Source of the DNA: Algoriphagus sp.
Lineage (GTDB): Bacteria > Bacteroidota > Bacteroidia > Cytophagales > Cyclobacteriaceae
Assembly (NCBI RefSeq): GCF_030694375.1
Contig: NZ_JAUXYL010000049.1
Coordinates: 1-64,000 of the forward strand
Direction of reading: 5' to 3'
Length of the DNA: 64,000 nucleotides
The translations under genes and the position numbers were made by a program. The notes beneath the pieces are model-generated. The model was not told the DNA's origin, did not search any database, and saw only the letters and a program-made list of their open reading frames with translations. This document shows, in pieces, positions 1 through 8,509 of the stretch; positions within the stretch are counted from its first letter, which is position 1, and each line of letters opens with the position of its first letter.

Positions 1-1029
1 GCCGGATTTATTGGATTTCATGTTGCACAAAAATTAATCGATCGCGGAGACGAAGTTGTCGGACTGGATATTATCAATGACTATTATGACGTCAATCTAA
101 AATATTCCCGACTTGAATACCGGGGAATTCCAAAGTCTGAAATTGTAAGAGGAAAATTGGTACAGTCAACTACCCAAAAAACCTATCGGTTTATCCAACT
201 GGATTTAGCACAAAAAGAGCCTTTGATGGCACTTTTCGAACAGGAAAAATTTGATGTGGTCATTCATTTGGCAGCACAGGCAGGAGTTAGGCATTCTTTG
301 TCTCATCCGGAAGTGTACATTGAGTCCAATATCATGGCATTTCTCAATATTTTGGAGGGATGCAGATTTCACGCGGTAAAGCATTTAGTCTATGCCAGCT
401 CAAGTTCGGTGTATGGATCAAATGAGAAAATGCCTTTTTCTACCTCAGATACTGTTGACCATCCGATCTCGCTCTATGCGGCATCCAAGAAGGCCAACGA
501 ATTGATGGCCCATACGTACAGCCATCTATTTGGAATTCCGACAACAGGCTTGCGCTTTTTTACTGTTTATGGCCCTTGGGGAAGACCGGATATGGCTTTA
601 TTTTTATTTACTGAGGCGATCTTGAAAGGCGAACCTATTCAGGTTTTCAATTATGGAAATATGAAGCGGGATTTTACTTTCATCGATGACATCGTAGAAG
701 GAGTGCTTAAAGTTGCTGATCGACCTGCAGGCCCAAATGCTGATTTTGATCCTCAAAATCCTGATCCGGGTAGTTCCAAAGCACCATATAAAGTGTATAA
801 CATCGGTAACTCTGATCCCGTTTTGTTGATTGATTACATCAAAGCTGTGGAGAAGGGACTTGGGAAAACTGCCAAAATGGAACTATTGCCTTTGCAACCT
901 GGCGATGTACCAGCATCTCACGCTGATGTGACTGATTTGGTACGGGATACAGGTTATAAGCCTGCTACTCCAATTGAAGAAGGAGTAAAGGCCTTTACAG
1001 ATTGGTATTTAGCGTATTATAAAAAATAA
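1..1029 (+). CDS. UDP-glucuronate 4-epimerase-type NAD-dependent epimerase, 5' truncated
   Basis: This extended short-chain dehydrogenase interconverts a nucleotide sugar at C4, most likely UDP-glucuronate and UDP-galacturonate, in the cytoplasm for surface-polysaccharide synthesis. The reading frame is open from base 1, so the true start lies before the window. The first visible residues (AGFIGFHVA) are the end of the Rossmann GxxGxxG motif, so only about a dozen residues are missing. The segment NDYYDVNLKYSRL at the start is typical of the UDP-glucuronate epimerase branch. The catalytic Ser-Ser-Ser-Val-Tyr-Gly stretch and the YxxxK motif (YAASK) are present, as is the substrate-loop sequence RPDMALFLFT. 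The next gene, rfbB, begins 5 bp downstream, so both probably belong to one polysaccharide operon extending leftward. UDP-glucose 4-epimerase activity is the main alternative. Confidence 0.85.
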   Translation, partial: AGFIGFHVAQKLIDRGDEVVGLDIINDYYDVNLKYSRLEYRGIPKSEIVRGKLVQSTTQKTYRFIQLDLAQKEPLMALFEQEKFDVVIHLAAQAGVRHSLSHPEVYIESNIMAFLNILEGCRFHAVKHLVYASSSSVYGSNEKMPFSTSDTVDHPISLYAASKKANELMAHTYSHLFGIPTTGLRFFTVYGPWGRPDMALFLFTEAILKGEPIQVFNYGNMKRDFTFIDDIVEGVLKVADRPAGPNADFDPQNPDPGSSKAPYKVYNIGNSDPVLLIDYIKAVEKGLGKTAKMELLPLQPGDVPASHADVTDLVRDTGYKPATPIEEGVKAFTDWYLAYYKK

Positions 1030-1034
1030 AATTT

Positions 1035-2087
1035 ATGTCAAAATCAATCCTGATCACAGGAGGTGCCGGATTTATCGGTTGCCATGTGGTGCGTCTTTTT
1101 GTGACCAAGTATTCAGAATATAAAATTGTTAATCTGGATGCGCTGACGTATGCAGGTAACTTGGAAAACCTAAAAGAGGTTGAAAATGCCCCCAACTATA
1201 ATTTCGAAAAAGTAGATATTCAAGATGCTGATGCGCTCGATTTGATTTTTGCGAAGCATCAGATCTCTGACGTAATCCACTTGGCCGCAGAATCTCACGT
1301 GGATCGATCCATCTCAGACCCTATGGCTTTTGTCAAAACCAATGTTTTTGGGACAGTAAACTTACTCAATGCGGCCAAAAAAGCGTGGGTTGGAGAACTG
1401 GATCAGCATTTATTTTATCATGTTTCCACAGATGAAGTCTATGGTTCGCTGCATGATGGTGGGTTCTTTTTGGAAACTACAGCCTACGATCCCCAGTCGC
1501 CCTATTCCGCTTCCAAGGCTGCTTCAGATCATTTTGTACGGGCTTATGCAAATACCTACAAAATGAAAACCGTGGTCTCCAACTGTTCCAATAACTACGG
1601 GCCAAACCATTTTCCTGAAAAGCTGATCCCGCTTTGCATTAACAACATCAAAAACTCAAAACCGCTTCCCGTTTATGGGAAAGGTGAAAATGTGCGCGAT
1701 TGGTTGTTTGTAAAGGATCACGCTAGGGCAATTGACACGGTTTTTCATCGGGGGAAACCGGGTGAAACCTATAATATCGGTGGCTTCAACGAATGGAAAA
1801 ATATTGACATCGTGCGCTTACTTTGTCAAAAGATGGATCAAAAGCTAGGCCGCGAAGCTGGAAGCTCCGAAAAGCTGATCACTTTCGTCCAGGATAGGGC
1901 TGGCCACGATCTCCGCTATGCCATCGATGCGACTAAAATCCAAAAAGAACTGGGTTGGGATCCCAGTTTGCAATTCGAAGAAGGAATTGAACTAACCATT
2001 GATTGGTACCTTGCCAATGAAGAATGGCTGGAACACGTGACCTCGGGAGCGTATCAGCAATACTACAAAGAGCTCTACGAAAATTGA
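1035..2087 (+). CDS. rfbB: dTDP-glucose 4,6-dehydratase
   Basis: The enzyme converts dTDP-D-glucose to dTDP-4-keto-6-deoxy-D-glucose, the second step toward dTDP-L-rhamnose and other deoxysugars of surface glycans. The 350-residue length fits the family. The N-terminus carries the NAD-binding motif GGAGFIG. The catalytic block STDEVYGSL supplies the Thr-Asp-Glu triad typical of the 4,6-dehydratases, followed by YSASKAASD with the Tyr and Lys. VYGKGENVRDWLFVKDHARA and the C-terminal YNIGG region are also characteristic. It starts 5 bp after the epimerase and is followed by a strong hairpin at 2097-2122, so it looks like the last gene of its operon. The partner genes rfbA, rfbC and rfbD are not visible here. 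Confidence 0.95.
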   Translation: MSKSILITGGAGFIGCHVVRLFVTKYSEYKIVNLDALTYAGNLENLKEVENAPNYNFEKVDIQDADALDLIFAKHQISDVIHLAAESHVDRSISDPMAFVKTNVFGTVNLLNAAKKAWVGELDQHLFYHVSTDEVYGSLHDGGFFLETTAYDPQSPYSASKAASDHFVRAYANTYKMKTVVSNCSNNYGPNHFPEKLIPLCINNIKNSKPLPVYGKGENVRDWLFVKDHARAIDTVFHRGKPGETYNIGGFNEWKNIDIVRLLCQKMDQKLGREAGSSEKLITFVQDRAGHDLRYAIDATKIQKELGWDPSLQFEEGIELTIDWYLANEEWLEHVTSGAYQQYYKELYEN

Positions 2088-2096
2088 TAAAACACC

Positions 2097-2122
2097 AAAA
2101 GCCCCGAATTTTCGGGGCTTTT
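2097..2122. terminator. Bidirectional intrinsic terminator between rfbB and the serB-serA fusion
   Basis: A perfect 12-bp inverted repeat (AAAAGCCCCGAA and its complement) with a 2-base centre lies between two converging genes. It has U-rich tracts on both strands, so it can end transcription from either side. Confidence 0.9.
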
Positions 2123-2144
2123 GTCGTTTTTAGCTGAAATAAAA

Positions 2145-4037
2145 TCAATATAACGTCCTGAATCTTATCGTTCCAGGAATCGTCTTCAAAGTTTCGATAG
2201 CCTCAGCTTCGTACACCTTATCGATATCTGTAATTACATATCCGATTTTCTCATTTGTTTTGAGATATTGGCCCACGATATTGATATTGAAGTTGGCAAG
2301 TACCTGGTTGATTTTAGCCAAAACACCGGGCTCATTATGGTGAATGTGAATCAAGCGGTGTGCATTTTTCAAGAAAGGCAATTGGATATTCGGGAAGTTT
2401 ACTGAATTGTAAGTGTTGCCTGTATTGATGTACTCCATGATTTTGCCGGGAACAAACCGTGCAATATTTTCCTGTGCCTCCAAGGTGCTACCGCCAATGT
2501 GGGGTGTCAAAATGGTGTTTGGCAACCCCTTCAACTCAGATTCAAATGACTCCTTATTGTTTTTTGGTTCTTCTGGGAACACATCGACAGCACATCCTGC
2601 CAAATGACCGGAGAGTATCGCGTCCCGCAAAGCTGGAATATCCACCACATGTCCACGGCTCAGGTTTACTAAAATGGCACCTGGTTTCATTTTTCTGATC
2701 TTTTCCCCATCAATCAGACGATTGTTGTCTTTTCGTCCATCGACATGAAGGGAGGTCATATCACAGGTAGCGAGCAACTCATCCAAGGAATCAACTTTTG
2801 TGGCATTTCCCAAGGCAAGCTTTTCAATTACATCGTAATAGAAAACGTTCATGCCCATGTTTTCCGCCAAGACAGAAAGCTGTGCGCCGATATTTCCATA
2901 ACCGACGATTCCGAGTTTTTTGCCTCTTATTTCAAAAGAACCGGTAGCTGATTTGTCCCAATTTCCTTGATGCATTCCGACAGATTTATCCTGAAAGCGG
3001 CGCATTAGAAAAATAATTTCTGCAATAGCCATTTCGACCACAGAACGTGTATTGGAGAAAGGAGCGTTGAAAACCACAATTCCTTTTTCCTGACAGGTTT
3101 CTAAATCTATCTGGTTTGTTCCGATACAGAAAGCTCCGATAGCCAAAAGCCGATTGGCATTTTCCAGCACCTTCTTGGTCACGTTGGTTTTTGACCGGAT
3201 TCCCAAAATAGAGACCGTTTTGATTTTCTCACACAGTTCCTCTTCACTGAGGGCACTGGAGATAACCTCAACCTCATATCCTTCATCTTGAAGAATTTGT
3301 ATTCCTATTGGATGTACATTCTCAAGTAGTAGAACTTTAATGCGACTTTTTGGGTAAGAAAATTTCGTATTCAACTTATTGATGTAAAGGATTTCGTCAA
3401 AACTAGGAGCAATATGATCCGCCTGACTAACTACTTTTGGACGGTGAACGTTTTCTGTAAATGCATAAAACTTGTTGGCAAGGCCCGATGCTTTGATTTC
3501 ATAATCGGTATATCCATCACCGATGACATAAATGTCCCCCTCAAGATTTAAGTTTTTAATGGTTTCCGCTTTTCCATTGTTTTTGGAGAGAGGATTTTCC
3601 CGGTTGAAGTCTACAATATTCCCGGATTCATCGTAGACAAATTCATTGGCAAAAACATTCTCGTTTAATATGCCATATTCAGAAACTATCGGAAGGATGA
3701 AGTCCTTAAATCCATTGGAAATGATATAGATGTCCTTAGCGTTTTCGCGAAGCCACTCTTTGTTACGTTCAAAGGATTTTGAAACTTTCTGTTTCAGCGC
3801 AGCTATTAGATCCGTGATCTGAGTTTTGCTTGCTTTCAGTATTTCCAAGCGGAGTTCCAAGCTTTCCCTAAAGGTAATGGAACCCTCCATTCCCTGGTCT
3901 GTGATATCCTTGATTGATTGGAGTTTTTGCGCTTTTTCGGGGTCGTTGATCAGGCTGATTTCCCCAAGAATATCCAAGGCTTCCACTTGGGTAAAGGTAC
4001 TGTCAAAATCAATGATGAACTTTTTGGTTTGAGGCAT
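2145..4037 (-). CDS. Bifunctional phosphoserine phosphatase / D-3-phosphoglycerate dehydrogenase fusion
   Basis: The protein (630 aa) joins two enzymes of serine biosynthesis, the first and third steps. Residues about 1-215 form a HAD phosphatase: the nucleophile motif DFDST has Asp10 and Asp12, and the motif GDGYTD lies at 173-178. Residues about 232-545 form a D-isomer 2-hydroxyacid dehydrogenase: the NAD motif GYGNIG is at 379-384, an Arg at about 461 lies in SRGHVVD, a Glu lies in FPEEP at about 489-490, and the catalytic His is 513 in TPHIGGST. Residues about 560-630 form an ACT domain, which usually binds serine for feedback control. The gene has no operon partner and converges on rfbB across a shared terminator. 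SerC, the middle step, is absent here. The ATG at 4037 gives a start flush with the HAD domain. The domain calls are firm; whether both halves are active is inferred from the intact motifs. Confidence 0.88.
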   Translation of the reverse strand: MPQTKKFIIDFDSTFTQVEALDILGEISLINDPEKAQKLQSIKDITDQGMEGSITFRESLELRLEILKASKTQITDLIAALKQKVSKSFERNKEWLRENAKDIYIISNGFKDFILPIVSEYGILNENVFANEFVYDESGNIVDFNRENPLSKNNGKAETIKNLNLEGDIYVIGDGYTDYEIKASGLANKFYAFTENVHRPKVVSQADHIAPSFDEILYINKLNTKFSYPKSRIKVLLLENVHPIGIQILQDEGYEVEVISSALSEEELCEKIKTVSILGIRSKTNVTKKVLENANRLLAIGAFCIGTNQIDLETCQEKGIVVFNAPFSNTRSVVEMAIAEIIFLMRRFQDKSVGMHQGNWDKSATGSFEIRGKKLGIVGYGNIGAQLSVLAENMGMNVFYYDVIEKLALGNATKVDSLDELLATCDMTSLHVDGRKDNNRLIDGEKIRKMKPGAILVNLSRGHVVDIPALRDAILSGHLAGCAVDVFPEEPKNNKESFESELKGLPNTILTPHIGGSTLEAQENIARFVPGKIMEYINTGNTYNSVNFPNIQLPFLKNAHRLIHIHHNEPGVLAKINQVLANFNINIVGQYLKTNEKIGYVITDIDKVYEAEAIETLKTIPGTIRFRTLY

Positions 4038-4236
4038 GAGTGCAGGGTCGTATTTCTAAACTTGAACAAAATTACAGCAATGCTAAAGAATCGGAAGGTT
4101 TATTGAAAAAAATGTTTGTTTTCTTTTGATACATTCGAAAATCTCAAAAAAAACGAGAGCTATCCCTCATTTTTATGACTCTGTGGGAATTTGCTGAATA
4201 AATTGAAAATCGGTTTTCTTGATGGAGCTTTTGGGC

Positions 4237-4264
4237 TATTTTTGAGGATAAATTCAAATTTCTA
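4237..4264 (+). promoter_or_regulatory. Candidate promoter of the DUF4920 lipoprotein gene
   Basis: The -7 element TATTTTTG at 4237-4244 matches the Bacteroidota consensus TAnnTTTG exactly and lies 19 nt before the start codon. The -33 region is only T-rich, without a clear TTG, so support comes mainly from the -7 box and its position. Confidence 0.45.
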
Positions 4265-4788
4265 TGAAAAAATCAATCTTACTATCTGCCCTAAGCCTTG
4301 TAATGCTTTCTTTTTCCTGCCAAAAACCTGCAGAATCTGTGAAAGTCGAAACTACCATTAAAGCTGAACCTGTCGGAGAAGTGGAAGTGGTGCCTGGTGG
4401 GTACGGTGCAGATCTAGCCGATAATAGTGTTATTGGCACTGCCGAGATGGTTACAGTGGTGGAGGCCTCCGGAACTTTTACAGGAAAGATATCAGGAGAG
4501 ATTAAAGAAGTCTGCACCAAGAAAGGTTGCTGGTTTACGATGGATTTGGCAAATGGCGAACCGATGCGGGTTACATTTAAAGATTATGGATTTTTCATTC
4601 CGACCAATTCACAGGGGTTTCCTATAATTCTTGAGGGTGTTGCAACTCTGACTGAAACAGATGTTGAGACATTAAAACATTTTGCCGAAGATCAGGGAAA
4701 ATCAAAAGAAGAGGTGGATGCCATTACAGCACCAAAGCGTGAAATCACCTTTGAGGCCACAGGTGTATTAATCAAAGACAAAGCATAA
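4264..4788 (+). CDS. DUF4920 family lipoprotein
   Basis: This 174-residue protein is predicted to be exported and lipid-anchored. Its signal peptide ends in a lipobox (LSFSC, Cys19). The conserved part, about residues 48-174, has the DUF4920 signature: EVCTKKGCWFTMDL followed by MRVTFKDYGFFIP, with two Cys residues spaced CxxxxxC that could bind metal or form a disulfide. An OB-like beta fold is likely for such a domain, but its function is not known. A small conserved gene starts one base after its stop, so the two are probably cotranscribed from the promoter-like box at 4237. Confidence 0.8.
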   Translation: MKKSILLSALSLVMLSFSCQKPAESVKVETTIKAEPVGEVEVVPGGYGADLADNSVIGTAEMVTVVEASGTFTGKISGEIKEVCTKKGCWFTMDLANGEPMRVTFKDYGFFIPTNSQGFPIILEGVATLTETDVETLKHFAEDQGKSKEEVDAITAPKREITFEATGVLIKDKA

Positions 4789-4789
4789 A

Positions 4790-4993
4790 ATGCCAATCGC
4801 ACTGGACAACCTTCGGGTAGGTAGAGTTTACAGGTTTGTCAATCAGGGCGAAATCCGTACGATTCAGATAGTGGATCGACTTGCTGGAGACAATTTCAAG
4901 ATCAAGGATCTTGATACCTTGGAATACTACACGATCCATGAACTCCTCCAATGGGGTAGAGGGAAAGACTACGATCTGGAAGAATTTAGATAA
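4790..4993 (+). CDS. Small conserved hypothetical protein (67 aa)
   Basis: No family is recognised. The product is a small soluble protein without signal or membrane segment, and has alternating hydrophobic and charged residues that suggest a beta-rich fold (NLRVGRVYRFVN, RTIQIVDRL). It starts one base after the stop of the DUF4920 gene and ends directly at a strong terminator, which supports a real second gene of a two-gene unit. Codon use resembles its neighbours. Confidence 0.6.
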   Translation: MPIALDNLRVGRVYRFVNQGEIRTIQIVDRLAGDNFKIKDLDTLEYYTIHELLQWGRGKDYDLEEFR

Positions 4994-5022
4994 AAAAAGG
5001 GGCATAAAATGCCCCTTTTTTT
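4992..5022. terminator. Bidirectional intrinsic terminator
   Basis: The stem GGGGCAT/ATGCCCC with an AAA loop is flanked by A7 and T7 tracts. It separates the + strand lipoprotein unit from the converging barrel gene ending at 5032. Confidence 0.92.
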
Positions 5023-5031
5023 GATTTAAGA

Positions 5032-5916
5032 TTAATGCATCGCTTTGAATCCTGGTTCGTAAATGATTCTGACGAAAGATCCTAAACCTGCGTCTGGTTG
5101 AGCAATAGGAATGGTAGATACAATTCCTATCATCAGATTTTCCGCCAGACCAAGGCGCATTTGAGGTCTAAGTGTTGCAATTGATTTTCCATTCACGAAT
5201 TCCTGATTCAATTCCAACCCAATAAAATTTCGTGTACCGGAAACCATGTAGTGTAAGTTGTAATTTGCCTCAAATCCAACTTCGGCCTGCTTTCCATACC
5301 CTTTTTCAATCCTTGGACCGGTGTAAATCAAGGTATGGTAATTGCTTCCCCATCGCTTTGCGGCAACAAAGAAGGGGTTGAACAAATTTCCTTTGAAGGC
5401 ATTCATTTCCCCCATTTTTTCAAAATCCACTAACGCAAATTCATGGATATATCCTACGGCAAGAGAGGTGTTTCGCCTCTCGGAAACCAAGAAAGTGTAT
5501 TGTCCTGCGACCTTGATAGATTCCAGCTTATTTGCAGGGACCGCACCTTCGGAATTCCCATTTCTGAATGAATAGAGACTTACAGGCAATTCTACTTCCA
5601 GACCCAAACGGTCGATTGGCGCCCATTCGTATTCGATGAGAGCATGAAATTCGTCATAGCGACGCTTGTCCTGCATCCCAAAGCCCACGTTCCACTCTTT
5701 TTCGCCTTTTCTCGCGCCTAAGTCCCTGATAAGATCAATGTAAAGCGGTTCCGCATGAAGCACCTTCGGTTTTAGGGAAGTTTTTGGTTTTTCGACTTCT
5801 TCAATGAAAAGGCTGTCAAGTATTTGCCTTTGTACTTTAAGCGTATCAATTTCTTCTTGAGCCGAAACACAGAAGCTTCCAAACCCAAATAGGGCAAGGA
5901 ATAGTATTTTTTTCAT
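5032..5916 (-). CDS. Predicted outer-membrane beta-barrel protein of unknown function
   Basis: The 294-residue product has a cleavable signal peptide ending near VSA-QE (about residue 19). A conserved block follows, HAEPLYIDLIRDLGARKGE at about residues 54-72, then alternating amphipathic strands typical of a beta barrel (for example WNVGFGM, ALIEYEWAPIDRLGLEVELPV, QAEVGFEANYNLHY). This combination occurs in conserved Bacteroidota outer-membrane proteins, but no substrate is known to me. A small gene with a hydrophobic N-terminal segment lies 44 bp upstream on the same strand and is probably cotranscribed. The export and barrel calls come from sequence pattern only. Confidence 0.65.
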   Translation of the reverse strand: MKKILFLALFGFGSFCVSAQEEIDTLKVQRQILDSLFIEEVEKPKTSLKPKVLHAEPLYIDLIRDLGARKGEKEWNVGFGMQDKRRYDEFHALIEYEWAPIDRLGLEVELPVSLYSFRNGNSEGAVPANKLESIKVAGQYTFLVSERRNTSLAVGYIHEFALVDFEKMGEMNAFKGNLFNPFFVAAKRWGSNYHTLIYTGPRIEKGYGKQAEVGFEANYNLHYMVSGTRNFIGLELNQEFVNGKSIATLRPQMRLGLAENLMIGIVSTIPIAQPDAGLGSFVRIIYEPGFKAMH

Positions 5917-5960
5917 GGTAAATTAAGTTGATTGTTGCTTTTGGATGAAATTCCGAAAAA

Positions 5961-6362
5961 TCAGCAACGATCGGGAGGCGGGGTATCAGATGCAGAATAG
6001 CTTGAACTGATATTTTGCGAAACAAAAAACTGGAATCTCTCTTTGAGTGTCAGAGAAGAAAAAAGTTTGATCCCCGGTATTTCAATCAAGGCCAGTTTGA
6101 TTTTTTTGAGTGAATTGTCATCCTGTTGAGTGCCATTATCGGGAATCAGATCTTCGCTGCCATCCAGGACCCATTCAAAGATCAACTCTGTGAGGGTGTC
6201 GATGGGATCATCCATTTTCATTCCTTTAGTGATTGAAATATTTCCTTCGTAAAAATTAGCAGAGAGATTTATGAAGTTGGCCACGAGTAGAAAAAGTAAA
6301 AACCTGGACCAGCTGCTCGTTCGCATGTCGCCGATCAATGATTTTGCTTTTCTTTTTTCCAT
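5961..6362 (-). CDS. Small hypothetical protein with hydrophobic N-terminus and C-terminal PPPDRC
   Basis: No family is recognised. The product (about 133 aa from the ATG at 6362) has a hydrophobic stretch SRFLLFLLVANFINLSANF that could be a signal peptide or anchor; a start at the ATG at 6326 would place it right at the N-terminus. The rest is acidic and ends in TPPPDRC with a terminal Cys. It lies 44 bp upstream of the barrel gene at 5032-5916 and probably shares its transcript. The TTG six bases farther upstream is a less likely start. Confidence 0.5.
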   Translation of the reverse strand: MEKRKAKSLIGDMRTSSWSRFLLFLLVANFINLSANFYEGNISITKGMKMDDPIDTLTELIFEWVLDGSEDLIPDNGTQQDDNSLKKIKLALIEIPGIKLFSSLTLKERFQFFVSQNISSSYSASDTPPPDRC

Positions 6363-6481
6363 GCCCAAAAGTACGAAAAGAATCCTCCCGAGTTTTTGAA
6401 AAAAAGTTAAACCTTCAAAATGAAGAGGTAACTTTGGTCACATATTATTGAATCCTTACAAAATAAATTAGCAACAAAAAC

Positions 6482-6853
6482 ATGTCTAAAAGCCTTGGAT
6501 TCGCCATTGCCAGTGCGAATTGTCCCCAATGTCGGGAAGGAAAGCTTTTTTCGGTAAGTATACTTAGCTACCGTAAGCTTTCTGACATTAATAAAAACTG
6601 CAAAGTCTGTGGTGCAAACCTTAATCCCGAGCCCGACTTTTATTATGGGGCAATGTACATCAGTTATGCATTTTCAGTGGCATTGGTCATTACCTCCCTT
6701 ACTGCTATCAATGTGCTGGTAGATGTGCCTAAGCTTTGGATGTACCTCAGTCTTGTCGTTGTTCTGAATATCTTATTACTTCCCCTCATGTTGAGATATT
6801 CAAAAGTTTTGTACTTGTACGGATTGGGCAAATTGAAATACCGGGAGCGATAA
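6482..6853 (+). CDS. DUF983 family zinc-ribbon membrane protein
   Basis: The 123-residue protein has two CxxC motifs near the N-terminus (CPQC and CKVC), which form a zinc-ribbon-like unit. Two transmembrane segments follow (about residues 58-77 and 83-103), and the conserved Pro-Glu-Pro-Asp-Phe-Tyr-Tyr-Gly-Ala-Met stretch lies before the first helix. This is the DUF983 pattern. The family's function is unknown; some members lie near cytochrome oxidase genes, but there is no such context here. It appears monocistronic. Confidence 0.82.
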   Translation: MSKSLGFAIASANCPQCREGKLFSVSILSYRKLSDINKNCKVCGANLNPEPDFYYGAMYISYAFSVALVITSLTAINVLVDVPKLWMYLSLVVVLNILLLPLMLRYSKVLYLYGLGKLKYRER

Positions 6854-6971
6854 TAGGCGTTCTCTATCTGATCATCATTAATCCGATGGCTTGATCAATT
6901 TCCGTAAAAAAAAAACTTCATTGCCCACTTGTCAGTTCTTGTATAACCGGCAAATTCTCCTAAATAGATAG

Positions 6972-7373
6972 ATGGAAAAAGTAAGTCTTTTAAAAAAAAT
7001 CTTAATCAGAGGAATGGGGTATTTTTACTTTATCGCTGGGATCAATCACTTTTTGACTCCGGATTTCTATATCCCTTTGATTCCTCCCTTTTTTTCAAAT
7101 CCCAGTTTAATCAATCTGCTTTCAGGGATCGCTGAGGTTTTATTGGGTTTGGGAATTCTTTATTTCCCTACTCGATCCAGAGCAGCTTGGGGAATAGTGT
7201 TCATGTTGATTGCCTTCATTCCCGCACATTGGTATTTTATTCAGATTAATACTTGTATAGATGGAGGACTTTGTGTTCCTGCATGGATAGGTTGGGTAAG
7301 GTTAATTTTGATTCAGCCAGTTCTCATTTTTTGGGCTTATTGGGTCGCTAAATATCCTAAAATTTATGTCTAA
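6972..7373 (+). CDS. DoxX-like membrane protein
   Basis: The 133-residue protein has four predicted transmembrane helices and the early motif GMGYFYFIAGINHFLTPDFY, followed by an IAEVLLGLGIL helix, as in the DoxX/DoxD-like family. Members are linked to redox or thiol stress in some bacteria, but the role here is not known. The last codons overlap the start of the DUF2237 gene by 8 bp, so the two genes are translationally coupled. Confidence 0.75.
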   Translation: MEKVSLLKKILIRGMGYFYFIAGINHFLTPDFYIPLIPPFFSNPSLINLLSGIAEVLLGLGILYFPTRSRAAWGIVFMLIAFIPAHWYFIQINTCIDGGLCVPAWIGWVRLILIQPVLIFWAYWVAKYPKIYV

Positions 7374-7734
7374 GAATGTTTTTGGAGAGGATCTAATCTC
7401 CTGTAGTACCAGTCCTATGACAGGATTTTATAGAAATGGATGCTGCGAAACTGGCCCGGAAGATTCCGGTACGCATACGGTATGCGCGATGATGACGGAG
7501 GAGTTTTTGCTTTTTTCGAGAAGTAGAGGGAATGATCTTATTACACCACGCCCAGAATATCAATTTCCCGGTCTAAGCGCCGGTGATAAATGGTGCCTTT
7601 GCGCACTTCGTTGGTTAGAGGCTTATCGTAGCAATTGTGCCCCTCCTGTTTTTTTGGAAGCCACTAATGAAAAAACATTAAAACTTATTCCTCTGGAAAT
7701 TTTAATTTCAAAAGCATTGAAGAATACTGAGTAA
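7366..7734 (+). CDS. DUF2237 family protein
   Basis: The 122-residue soluble protein begins NVFGEDLISCSTSPMTGFYRNG and contains GPEDSGTHTVCAMMTEEFL and GDKWCLCALRWLEA, the hallmarks of DUF2237. Several conserved Cys residues could bind metal. The function of the family is unknown. It overlaps the DoxX-like gene by 8 bp, which suggests coupled translation. Confidence 0.88.
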   Translation: MSKNVFGEDLISCSTSPMTGFYRNGCCETGPEDSGTHTVCAMMTEEFLLFSRSRGNDLITPRPEYQFPGLSAGDKWCLCALRWLEAYRSNCAPPVFLEATNEKTLKLIPLEILISKALKNTE

Positions 7735-7828
7735 ATCGGTGAATTGTTAATCTTACTAACAAAAATAAGAGAAATACAAACTTTTTTTAATTCCCTTTCG
7801 TTTAGCATCCAGTACATTTCTCAGCTGG

Positions 7829-8509
7829 ATGGAATCTATTTTAAAAAAAATGCGGGTTGAAGTCAATTCCAATCTGTATATCAAAGAACCCTTTAGCTCC
7901 GACTTGGGTGCTTTGCTGGTAAGTGAAGGCACTCAAATGATTCAGGAATTGGGCATAGAGTTGTTTACATTCAAAAAGCTTGCACAGCAAATCGGTAGTA
8001 CAGAGGCTGCGATTTATAGGTATTTTGAAAATAAGCACATGCTGCTACTTTACCTGAATGCTTGGTATTGGGCTTGGATGGAGCATAATTTAGTTTTTGC
8101 CACTTCTAACATAAAGGATCCATTTGAACGGCTGGCAATTGCCATTCGCCTGATGGTAGATGGACCTATCTGTCTGGAAAACGAATTTTTGGATCCGAAA
8201 CTCCTTAGAAAACTTGTTATTAATGAATCGATTAAGGGATATTTGACCAAATCAGTGGATGTTGAGCATGAGTCTGGTATTTTTGCTCAAGTGTACCGCT
8301 TTGGGGAAAGGATATCAAGTATCATCAAAGAGATTAACCCTTCCTATGAATTTCCAAAAACTTTGGTATCTACCGTGATGGAATCCAGTTTGCTTCATTC
8401 ATTTAATTCAATTCACTTGCCTGGGATGACAGATGCCAGGCATGATGGATCAGCCCAACTACAGTTTTTCCACCAACTTGTATTAAAAGCAATTTCCAAT
8501 GCAAAGTAA
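7829..8509 (+). CDS. TetR/AcrR-family transcriptional regulator
   Basis: The N-terminal half holds a TetR helix-turn-helix: a helix around EGTQMIQELGIELFTFKKLAQ, then IGSTEAAIYRYFENKHMLL, which contains the recognition-helix signature AAIYRYFxxK. The rest is a helical ligand or dimerisation domain. The gene overlaps the start of the ABC transporter gene by 11 bp, so it is the first gene of a four-gene exporter operon and probably represses it. The inducer is unknown. An in-frame ATG at 7850 is an alternative start. Confidence 0.85.
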   Translation: MESILKKMRVEVNSNLYIKEPFSSDLGALLVSEGTQMIQELGIELFTFKKLAQQIGSTEAAIYRYFENKHMLLLYLNAWYWAWMEHNLVFATSNIKDPFERLAIAIRLMVDGPICLENEFLDPKLLRKLVINESIKGYLTKSVDVEHESGIFAQVYRFGERISSIIKEINPSYEFPKTLVSTVMESSLLHSFNSIHLPGMTDARHDGSAQLQFFHQLVLKAISNAK

